In this document: in pieces, positions 34,801-46,800 of the stretch
Layout of the letters: each line of letters starts with the position of its first letter
How positions within the stretch are numbered: the stretch's first letter is position 1
Assembly: GCA_013400115.1 (NCBI GenBank)
Contig: VXBP01003402.1
Span: 682,001 to 746,000, forward strand
DNA length: 64,000 nucleotides
Source of the DNA: Rhinopomastus cyanomelas
Taxonomy: Eukaryota > Chordata > Aves > Bucerotiformes > Rhinopomastidae
Reading direction: 5' to 3'
Program-made: the position numbers and the translations under genes
Notes under the pieces: model-generated
What the model saw: the letters and a program-made list of their open reading frames with translations, nothing else
Told to the model about the DNA's origin: nothing
Databases searched by the model: none

Positions 34801-37800
34801 TCAAGCCAACCACAACATATGCTTTGTACAAGGAAAGTTCCCCTTTGACTGTCTCTTCTCCACTATTTCTAAAATACGATCCTTTGTGAAATGGAGCATG
34901 GCTACACAGGCTACTGGTGTCTTTTTAAATAAAAGTTGATGTTGAAAATATGTTTTAATAATAAATGAGGGAAATAGGTAAAATTCAGAAAAGGTCTATT
35001 TTTTCCAATGAGAAGGATTTTAAAGTGACATGCCCTTTTAAAAAAGATGGTCTTGGTGACTTTTGAAATTGTTTTAACAAACCTCAGGAATTAAAACTTG
35101 TTTCTCCAAGTGTCGGGTGTCAATGTGAAAAGAGGAAGATTTTCTGATGCTGTTTTCACAATGTTCCCAGTGCTGCCCATCAGAAGGTTTCTTGCTTTCA
35201 TCACAGTGATGCAGTGTGAAACTGAAGGTAACAGTGGAATTTCTTTTTTGATACTAGGGGAATATTCAACAACACCAGCAAAAGATATAGAAACAGACAG
35301 ACATCACAGAGGGTCAGATGGCAAAGCACGAGCCCGGTCAAAAAGAAGCAACGATCCTTCCCCTACTGCCGACAGTGAGATTGAGGTAATCACTTTCAGT
35401 TTTATTCCCTTGGGAAACAGTTGTATTTAGTAGCAAATCCCACCGTCAGACTGATGCATTGTAAGAGCCAGAATAAAATCAGCTAGAGCTTGTAGACAGG
35501 GGTGGTCCAAATAATCAGCAGCATCTCAAACTGTTCTTCATACATACTCTGTATTTCCCTTTCTTACCGTTGGGCTTTTTTGTAAGCTGGCTATTTTGTT
35601 CCCACAGCTTGGCATTAACAGCATTTCTGTGGCTGTTAGGAGAGCAGGCTCAGCATCACCAGCACACACTAGTTCCTGGTGCTCCGTTTTGCCTGCGCAA
35701 AGCGTGCACAGCAGCTGTTCTAAATGAGTTTGAGATCTTGAGTAGCTCTAGTCCAACAGGACGTAGTTCTGGACTGAATGAATTCTTGCAATTGTTTGAT
35801 GTGTAACTCTATTTCTCTTTTCCACCCCATCTGTCATCGCAGCGTGTGTTTGTGTGGGATTTGGATGAGACGATAATTATTTTTCACTCCTTACTCACGG
35901 GAACCTTTGCATCCAGATATGGGAAGGTAAAATTTAATTGTTTTAGCATTACTGCTCGTCCAGCCAAATTGCGTCGGGAACTATGGGGGCAGCTAATGAG
36001 GCAGCTTTTCAAACAGATGCTGCAGACCTCATTCAGACACATTTGTGTAATGCTGTCCTGCGGTATTTCCTTCTAACATGTGAAAATTTAATTTACCTCC
36101 CTTTCACATTGTAAGTAGCCCCTTCTTTTTCAAAAGCTTGTATTGTTCAGCTGCTGCTCAATAGGACATCAGGATGTTCTGTCAGTGTCTGTCTCCTGCA
36201 GGACAGTGCCCATCAAGCCCTAGACAGCGTTAACTCTAGCCTGGGTGAGGTAATACATTTTTTATTAGACCACTGTTTTTGTATGAAAATAAAACTTATT
36301 TTATGGAAAAAGTGATGAATGTAGAGAACTTTTAAGAGAGATTTTGTGTTGGTCAATCTAGGTTGCCCTGAAGAATGTTGGCTTTTCTTCTACATAGCTA
36401 TAGAAGCTCACACTTTTAAGGGGTTTATAGGATCTGTATCTTTAGCTGTTCCCACTGCGGATACCCATTTGAATTGCAGACAGTTCTGTTTTATAGGCAA
36501 CTGTCTTTGTGGCTCAACAGACTGAACTTGGCTGCTAAGGAGAAAATGCTGCATCTTGGATTTAGTACCAAGTTCTCCTTCCTAAGCAGCTTTTTATGGT
36601 AAACATTTAAGTCACTCTGAGCTGCAGAATGTCAAATGCTTTTCATCGGGTGGGAAAAAAGACAATATCATTACCTAACGAAAGGTGGATGACCTAGTTG
36701 GCAGCTGTTTCCACACATGGCTTTGAACAGCCAGCTTCATTGGGAGACTGGAAAATAACCCTGCTGCTCTCTAGAAAGCAGAAATATGATTTGACATCAC
36801 TACATGGCTTTCCCAGCTGTACTTGTTTTACGATGGTTATAACAAGCTGAACGTGTAATTAGTGAGATAGATTTATTGTTCGCTGTTAGATGTGCGCAGT
36901 TGTAAAGGATATAAAATGGTGTTTGTGGTGTGGAAGTCTACTGCAGCACTTGGAATGCTGCTAACACTTCTAACAGCACCCTCTGAAAACTGAGCACGTG
37001 TTTCCAAGCAGGGATTTCTTCAGACCCATGTCGTACAAGGTTATTGGAGTGATTACTTTTCCCAAGGAAAGTAATGAACGAGGCAGTCTGGGAGATTCGT
37101 GTGTAAGCTCAAACCTTCTAAAAAACAGAGGGAGTTAGGCAGGATCAGGAAGTGTAAATGCCTGCTAGTTAGGTCTGCTCTGTGGCCGTGCTCAGCATCG
37201 CATAGGGTCTGCGCTATACACGGTGGAGAGCTCCATTCGTGGCCTGACTTCATACACTGCCTCCTGCACACCTTTGGAGGGATTGGAAATGGGATCTGCT
37301 GCATGGGTGCACAGTGATGGGCCCGTGGAGCCCTGCCAGGGCTGTACCTGCAAGCTCGAGCTGATGGGCTGCCACAGAGGCAGAAGCTGCCATCTCTAGA
37401 GCAGCTGGTTGGGGTTGAAGTGGGGACAGGGAGTGGAGCCAACCTGAGCTGTTCCTGCTACCTGTGAGAGCAGAGTTAAGCCAAGACGGGGCACTCGTGG
37501 GCAGCAGCCTGCAGAAGGAACTAGGGAAATTGTGAAAAGGAAACATGTGGGTTTGTCTATTTGGAAGGCTTTTAAAGGTACAGAATTACCAACTTCTGCT
37601 GGCTCTTTCCTTTATTCTAATGTAGAGAATGATAAAACCAGGAATATTTTGTTTTGAATGAATGAATCATCTTTTCTGTAAAGTTACAACAGGCTCGTTG
37701 AGAAATTTCTCATGAAGAACATTTTTTGTAGCTCTTTGTTGTGTTTCATCGGTATTAATTTCCTTAGGGCTTTCCTATAGGGGAAGTTATTGTCTTATAG

Positions 37801-40800
37801 AAGTATTACAGGCTAACAGCTTGATCCAAAGACAACCAGAGGCTTTGGTGGACTTTGGAACAGACCTTAAACCAAGAGGGAATTACAGAGCACTCAGACA
37901 GGCTGTCCTGGGAGCTGTGGAAGAGTTAGCACAGTTCAGGAATGCTTGAGTGAACTGACTTATCAAGTACAAGGGAAGCAGTCAGCCAGAGGTTAACGTA
38001 GCCTCAGAGTCTCCTACTTCAATAATGTAGAGGATGTTAATTTCAAATGAAATTAAGTATCAAGGCCTAATATTCTTATTTTTGTCCATAGTTGATCGTA
38101 AAAGATTCATGGGCCTGTAATTAGACATGTGCGTGCTTTGAATTAAATCTCACACACGGAGACTTTGGTTCTGTACTTCCTCCTCCAGGAAAAGTGGCAG
38201 TTTATGTTATCTTCATCATTTCCCTGACCAAACTCCCAGTATCATCCTGTCTGTTGCACTGGTAGAGCTGCAGAGCAGCCTCTCAGAGAATTAGTCTATT
38301 CAGTTGTGTTGGCTGAACAGGAGCCAGCAGGGTGCCCGAGTGGCCAAGGCCAGCAGCATCCTGCCCTGAATCAGGAATGGGATAACCAGCTGGAGTAGGG
38401 AGGTGGTGGTGCCCCTGTACTCTGCACTTGTGAGACTGCACCTTGAGTACTGTGGACCCAGTACTCAAGGTGCAGTTTGGGCACCCAGGTGCAGTACCCA
38501 GGTGCCCAGGTTTGGGCACCATGGTATAAGAAGGACACTGAGGTGCTGGAGCAGGGCCAGCAAAGGGCAGAGGGGCAGAGGGCTCTGCCAGCTGGGCAGA
38601 GAGCTGGAAAGAGATGCCATATGAGGAGCAGCTGAGGGTTGTTTAGTCTAGAGAAGAGAGGGCTGAGAGGAGACCATATCTCTCTCTACAGCTACCTCAA
38701 AGGAGGTTGTAGCAAAGCTGATGCTGGTGTCTTCTCCCAGATTACTAATGAAAGGATGAGGGGAAATGGCCTCAAGTTGCATCAGGGAGGTTTAGGTTGT
38801 ATCTTAGGTCTTCTTAGGTCCTCCTGATTGGATTTAGTTCTTTCCTGAGAGAGTGGTTGGGCACTAGAACAGGCTGGCCAGGGAGGTGGTGGAGTCCCCA
38901 TCCCTCGAGGTGTTTGAAAAAATGAGTAGCTAGAGTACTTGAGGCCATAACCTGAAGTTAGGTCGATTTTGGGATGAGGACTGGACTTGGTGATCGTGGA
39001 GGTCCTTTCCAGCCATGGTGATTCTGTGATCAGTCTGATCACCCTCTTTCTGGGGTGATTTTTCTGCATCAAGGGGAGGAGAAACATCAACCACAGCTTC
39101 AGAAATTAGTGCTTGACATCCTATGTTCTTTACCTACAACTTGGGAAATGGTTCTGTGTCACCTCTTCATGGTGATGGCAGCAATAGGGAGGAAAAAAGG
39201 AAAAGAAGACAAAGGCAAAAAGTGTGGGGAAGAATTCACAAAAAGAGTCTCAACTGTAGTTGCACTATTAGTCATTAATGCATCCATGTATGTGTTTTGA
39301 CCTCATTTCATGTTTTCTGAGGGAAACCCATAAATGTGGACTCTTTGGAGCGTGGAGAGTTCATCTGAGCTTTTTAGAACATAATTTACTCCCAGCATTA
39401 ATAGAAGTAAAACCACAACATTTACTGAGAGATGAAATGTGAATAAAGAGCCCAGCCTAGGCTGCTCCTTTTCTTGTCCGCTCTGTCCAAGCTCTTTGCT
39501 CTGTCCCATTTGACATTTGGGCTAAAAGTGTTTCCCACACAGATGGTCACTGCAGTCTAACCTTTATAGTGGCAGTTGAAGTGGCCCACAGATTCACCTC
39601 TCCCTTTGCCTTCCTGCTTGCTATTGAATGAATGCATACCTACACAAACACCCCTTCACAGTCTAAGTGATTGGGGTAGGAAAGCTGTCAAAGCCTAGGA
39701 AATCTCTCCACCCTTTCATTTCTCAGCAGGAGGCCCTCTGAGAAGAAAAGCAAAAAAAAAAGAAAAATTCCATAGGCTGTCAACCTGTCAGCCCTGGATA
39801 TTGTGTTCAGGAGGGTTTAGAAACCAGTTCTTCAGGCTTCTGATCACTGTATGTGTGTGCCTAGAGAGCACGAGGGATGTAGATCATCATTATGGCTTGA
39901 TGGACTGTCCACCCAGCCCTTTTAATCCCTTCAGACACATACAGAGCTCGCGATTGGCACGGCGACGGCTGCGGTCTTTGCTGTGAAAGATCTGCCACCA
40001 AATCACTGGCTAAACGTAGCGAGAACAACAGTCCAAATCCTTAACAGTCCTGCTGGGGCTTCACAGGAACTGGGGAACAGTTCAGGGCCTTTGACCATGT
40101 GCAGCAGCACAGAGAGGCTCTTTTGGTGGTATGAGTTCAGACAGAATGAGAGGCTGGAAAAGGCCTCTGAGCTCATCCAGCCCATAACCAAAGATTACCC
40201 CAGACCAGGACACTAAGGACCGCAGCCAGTCTGCCACTCAGCACCTCCAGGGATGGGGACTCCACCACTGCCCTGGGCAGTCCATTCCAGTGTCTGATCA
40301 CCCTTTCTGGGAGGAAGGGCTTCCTAACATCCATTGTGTGAAGCTGATGCCTTTTCTGAGTGTTTGTACCATTCCTTGAATGGCCATGCTTGTGCAATTC
40401 CTGGGGTTTTAGTGTCAAAATGAACTGTAAGTAAAGTAGAGTCTGCAGCTAAAATTCTGCTTTGCCTGCAAGTTACTGCAAAGTCTTACAATCAATGTGA
40501 TTTTCTAGCATCCCAAAGGATCGCTGCCATGTGTTGGCAGGCTGTGAACTGGACTGCCTCGAGCTCACCAGGAATGATGTCGTGCATCTAAGAAATCTTA
40601 TTCCTCAAAAGTTTCCCTGGCAGTGGCATGTTCTTACAAACAGGTTTTCATTTGAGCAAATGCTAATTTCCAACTTAAAAAAACCAGAACTCATTGAGTA
40701 GCTTCTGCTTGTCTCTGCTCCAGATCCTTGTAAACCCCAGGGTTGATCTTTTTGGCTTTTTTTTTCCTGCTTTCATTGAGCAGTTCAAGTAGCTTGTGCT

Positions 40801-43800
40801 TTCCCCTGCTTTGTTCTCTCCTAGGACCATGAAGCCAGGACCTGATTGAAACACCATAGGGATTTAATCAAATCTGATGGTGATTCATGCTCCTAATGGC
40901 CGAATCTGCCCTTTACTACTTTACAAACTGAGAAGGAATAAAACACCATTTTATTGCTCGGCTGTTAAAAACTATTTGTAGAAGTTGCTAAGGTTCAAAT
41001 CAAAAGCTCCCTCCCTGGAGAACCATTAGTTAATTCTAAGTGCCATGGTGTTGCTCGCTTTCTTCTTGTCTTGCTTGAGATGTGGCCTTATATCACTAGT
41101 GCTGTTCAAACATCTGAGAGTTTTCCATTCCTTTGACAAACATGAGCCAAAGTGCTTAAGGACATCTGTTTATTTTATTTCTTTAATGAGAAAACCTTCC
41201 AATTTCTTAGTGGCTCAGCTGTGTTTATTTACATTTTGTTAGTCATATGTGTGGGGCACCTTGGGACGTTCAGAACCTGCGGAGGCCGGTGCTGAGGGCT
41301 GCTAGCAGGCATCCTGGTCAGAAAGGCAGAGTAAGCCCTTCCGAAGGAAAACACAGTCCTTGGAACTCCATAAAATAGATTTTCAAAACAAATAGAGCCT
41401 AATTCACTCAGTAGATCACAGATTAAGTCAAGATGAATACAATTTGGAAAGGATTTTCTGAGGAAGTTGGAGATTTTTGTACCCACTGGAGGCTAACCCT
41501 TGTGTTTAGTGCCTTTTTAAGTCGAGTTTGAAAAGCGTTCAATCACTGCAGGTAATGAAAAAGTCTGTTACTGTAGACATGTTGCTGTATCAATTGTTAG
41601 TCCATTCTGGGAGAGAAGGGAGTAAATAATTGCAGCCATTAGGTCGTTTCCAATGTGTATTTCGGGAGCAAACATCTGTGTTTATCATCCGCACTGGCTG
41701 ATGAGAAGCAGAAACAGCAAAGGCAGATCTGCAGCAGCTCGGACAGTGGGCTTGTACCGGAGCTTAGGTGAGCAGAGGAGCCGTGTCGTTTGGAAGTATT
41801 AAATGATTATTTCATCCATCAAATATACTGTAGAAACAACACTGGGTTGTCAAGCAAGCGTGAGCCAAGGGAACCTGCTTTCTGGTGTCACTGAATTGTA
41901 ACTTGATGTTAAGGGACAAACAGTTTGAAATAACCTAAGGGCCATAACTTGTGTTAGTAAGCAGCTCGTGAAAAATGCACGCTTGGACTGGGGATTCCAC
42001 ACCACAGTGTTTTTCCAGTTCACAGAACTATCAAGGGCTTACAAAAAGAAGTGCAGTGGTTTTACTGGCTTGCAGGGAAGGGAATAAAGATGTGTTTGGT
42101 TTGAATTCCACCCCCTCTTTTGACATTTATGTCCCGTATAGTAAAAAATAATTTATTTGTAGAGTTTGGTCGTGAACCTTTTGCATCACTGCATAAAACT
42201 AATTTCCATTTGTTCTCGAGCATCACGGCCCAGCTTTTGACCTGTGTTTAAGTACAGTATTCCCACAGGACTGGAATCCATTTCAGAACTCAGGGGTTCA
42301 GACCCTGGATAAATTAGTGCAGTCACTACTGCTTATCCCTGAGCATAGTTAATTTAGAGCTCTGTGAGCTCTTGAATGTGAGGATTTAGTGACTGTGCCT
42401 GCTTGCTTATTGAAGTAATTTCCAAGTAGCTGTCTCCAACCATTTCTGAGCAGATAAGAAGCAATACTTTGACAGTACCTCTCAAATCACAGTAAGGGTG
42501 GATATGAAAAGGTTGGCTGAAGAAAAGGGATTATATTTGGTCTCCATCTAGCATGGACTTTCCACAGGGTCAGCCTGTAATGACTGTAGACACTGTGCAT
42601 TTGAATTTGGTAGATTATTCAATAAACCTGGACATATCGCTGTTTCGGTAAAACAATATGTCTTCGTTTGGGGATAAAAGGTTTAGACCTTGGAAAGCTG
42701 AGTGGTTCTACTTGAAATAAGAGACAATTGTTTTTAAAAAGTTTGAAGTGTAGTCACTTGAGTAACTTCTGGAAATGGGTTTCTGCTCCTGAGCTCTTTT
42801 GGTTACTCAAAACAACTTTTCTCACAACTACCCACTTCTGGCTGGTGTTGAAAAGCTCTGAGCAACTAGGTCTAGCTGTAGTCTGTGGCTATTAAAAAGA
42901 TAAGATTTCAAGATAAGCTACTTAAGTGTAGTAGTAAAAGAGCTAAATTAGTTCTCTTCAACAGAAGGATGTGGACTGACTTGAACTAGAACTACTGCAC
43001 ATGGTTGATTGCCCATTACTACGGGAAAGCCTTGGTCCTGTCTCAAATTTTCATCAAGGTATAAAATGCTAGAACCACAGAAATATGATTCTCACAGACT
43101 CTTTTTGACCCAACATGTGGCCCAGGCTTTTGTGTCTCTGCTTTTTTTTATATGATTATTTTTATACTACATCCAAGCTGGTCCATTTTCCCGGAATTTC
43201 CAAGTAATTAAACTCAATTAAAACTATTAAATATTTTCTTTTGGTGACAACATTATTAACAGCTAACCACAAGGAGGAGATTTGACTTGGAAAGCCCTTG
43301 ATTGTCTGCTAATCTGTCTCTCACCTCTGGCTGACACCTGCGGCAGATAAACCCTATAGAATAGGAGTCTGATGAATACTCTTAATTAATACTTTCTTCC
43401 TTGTAGAAAAGTAATTATTTGCTCATGACATAAACAGGCATTTGGCAGGGATTTAAAGAGACTGATTGGTTTTAAATACTAGGGCTTTATTCTGTGGGTT
43501 TTTTTCAAGCGAAGAGGGAAGGTCTGAATCTGAGGTGTTCACTCAGAATGGCTTGGTCCTGGGATTTTGAATGTCGGGTTAATTGGCACATTGCTAAATA
43601 GAAGCTGAGGCAGACAGCACGCTGATTTGTTATCCGGCTCAAAGGAGCCAGCTTTGCCCCTTTGCTAATGGCCTGCAAGTCTGAACAGGATACCTGTAAG
43701 ACAGAGGCTTGGAATGGGCTTTGGAGCCAGGATCAGAGGTGAGAGTGACTTGTGTTTGAGAGATTGCCAGAGATAAATCTGCTTCTCTCTTCCTTTCAAA

Positions 43801-46800
43801 ATTATGGAGTACAGGAGGGCAGAGCTGGCTGTGGACATCCAGCCAACTGAAGATTAGTAGTAGCTGCAGGTGCTAACAAATACTTTTGTCTTTAATGCTT
43901 TCTCCAGGGCAAGTATAAGCAGTTTATGAAAACTCAATCTCAGTGTCTCAGGAGAACAGTGGGTAAGGGAGATGTTTGTTCAGAGCCATTTGGGAGGATG
44001 CTGACAGTGCAGTTTGAAGTGTGGCTGGAATGCTCTTGTGCAGGTAATGCTGGTACCTTTAGTAGTGAAGAACAACATCGCAGGCTTCTGTGCGCGCTTG
44101 CTCCTGAGAAACGATCTAGGGCTGTACACGATGCTTGCATCGTACCTGTAGCTATTTGTACCCACATTCTGTAGCTGAAAGCTAATTTGGATGTCCTACC
44201 CATTCTGCATTCCTTTGCTTTACTAAACTTCAGCCTAGCTGGAGTTTCACAGGGAGTGAGCAGATCTAACCTAGCACTTCTGCCTAGTGCTGTCACTCAG
44301 CTCTAGCTTTTATGTGAGTCCTTTTTCAGCAAAGACAGAGGGAAGGCTGCTCAGCAAGATGCCTCCAGCCATCTTCTGTCATCCTGTTACTCAAAGCAAG
44401 GGGACAAAATGAAAGCAGAAACAGAAATTCCTATTAGGCAGAATGTTGTTGGCTTGGAGGACAGAACTTCACGTAGACTGTCATTTTAAAACGCAGTTAA
44501 TTTCAAGTGTACAGAACTAGTTCAAAGATTAGGGCCAGCACAAGCAACAAAAGCAACAATCAGAGCCAGCTTATGCCATGAGGGTATTAAAGAAAATCAC
44601 AGAACATTAGGGATTGGAAGGGACCTTGAAAAATCATCCAGTCCAATCCCCCTGCCACAGCAGGATCCCCTAGATCCAGTCACACAGGGACGTATCCAGG
44701 CAGGTTTTAAACATCTCCAGAGAAGGAGACTCCGCAACCCCCCCTGGGCAGCCCTTTCCAGTGCTCTGTCACCCTCACCGTGTTCCCCTTGATGAGTGGA
44801 CACTTTAGTCTTCCTTTGCAGCATGTTCCATGGGCCTGTGTGTTCCTCCAGTGGACTGTCTGCTGAACAAGCAGCAAAACTATCCCAAAATAAACAGATG
44901 TGGAGCTGGGATTTGGCAGTGCCTCACTTACAGTGGAACTCATCATGTTCACGAGGGGCCAGCAGTAGGCAGAAGCCCACCAGGCTTTAGCTGTGACAGA
45001 AGCAGAAGAGAGACACATCCAAGGATGCTCTTTAGGGCAAACATTGTTGATCCAAAATGTTTTAAAAAGGCTTCTCTTGCTCTTTGTGTGTTCTGAGCCT
45101 TTATTGTGTGCGAAGGAGTCTTGGGGATGGAGACCTTTTACCTCTCCAGTTCCTCAAGACATGCGCTAAGGAGAAATGGGCAGCTGTAAAACTACTGCTC
45201 CTGCTTGTTAGGAGTGGGAGTGAAGGGTGTATTGAGAAGGGGGAACTTGAGATTAATATACATTCCCCAGGTGCTTATTTCACCCGGTCGATGGGAAGCA
45301 GCCTGCTAAAGCTGTTTGTTGGAGGGACAGGTCAGGAGTGTCTGGTCTGTCATGTCCTGGCACCAGAGGTTAGCGCTCATAGTAATTTGTGGGGCTGTTT
45401 AATTTAACCCTGAAGGAAGCTCTGGTGATGGTGCGTGGCAGAGGTGAGGCACGGAGGGACAGAAGCACTGTGGTGCTGGAAGTTTTATTTACAGAAGGAC
45501 TTTATTGCCTGTTTTCTATCCCTGCCTCTCATTGTCCGTGTTTGTGAAAGCATGACTCGTAGATTAGCAGAGAGATAGGACCTCGCTCTTCTAAAGTTAC
45601 TAAACAAGCACTTAGGGTTGAGATTTTAGATTTATGTTTTCACTGTAAAAAGTGGTTCCTGGAGGAGATTTGATTTCAAGCTGTCTGTGGTCTATTGGGC
45701 TTCATATGCACCAGAACACTGCCCAGATCTGTTACCCAGGGACCTCACTCCCAAGGCTCCAGGGTGGCTTTCCTATGGAAGGACACGTTAGCAGGGATAA
45801 TCAGTGTGAACGTGGCAGCTTTATGCTTTATGCTCTGTGAAACTCACACTGCTGTAACATAGACACTAGCAGCCTGCCAGGGCATCCCCGGCAGCTGCCC
45901 TTTAGTGGTGGTGCCGGATTTCTGTGCCCAAGAAGAGGTCTCTGTTGACCTCTTCAGATAAATCTTTTTGTGATCTTTCAGACTATCTACACACTGTACA
46001 GAGAGTTGGGACAGAACTGGTTGATATACCTGTGCCGCTGTGGTGCCTGCCTGTCAGTCTTGTTTTCCTGTTTGTTCAGACTTGAATTGAAAGCTGTAGC
46101 AACTGGATCTTTCCTCCATGTGGGTACCTCTAGCACAGTGGGATCTCAGTCTGGGGCTAGTACCTCTAGATGCAAATAAATAACTGCCAGTGGAAGCCTG
46201 GCCTAGTGCCTCTAGACACCTAGCTCACCCTGGGAGTGCTGATTTGCCTTTTAACTTTATCAGCCTCTTTAAGACTTGGAAGTGTGCCTTGCTCTGGAGG
46301 AAATGTCCATACTGTGAAAGCAGGGATGCCAAATCATTTCCCCAAACGACTTCCCCTCTGGGTGGTAAAGTGCATTTTTCTCTTTTATTTGCATTCCGTC
46401 ATATTCTTTATCTCAAGAGAAATATTTTTTTCCCCCTTCTCATCTACAGTTTAATTTCCATATTGTTTAGTTTAAGAGAAGGTAACTCCATACACTGTGG
46501 AAAGGTTTCCTACTCCCCATTAGTGATTAATACCAATAGAGCTAAAGACAAACCTTAGAGGATAAATGACAGACACTAAGCCGTGAGATTTCCTGAAAGA
46601 ATTTTTAAAGACTAATGGTCCTTGAAATGTATAAAAATAAATTGCTTCATTAAAAAACTATTCTAAGAAATAATTTCTTCCTAGCAGCATATTTGCTTCA
46701 AAACAGTTTCCCTGTGTAACAACACCTGGGTAGTAAAATTTAATTCAGTGCTGTTTGCATGGGGCCACAGTCAGACGCCCCGATTACACCTCAGTCCCTG

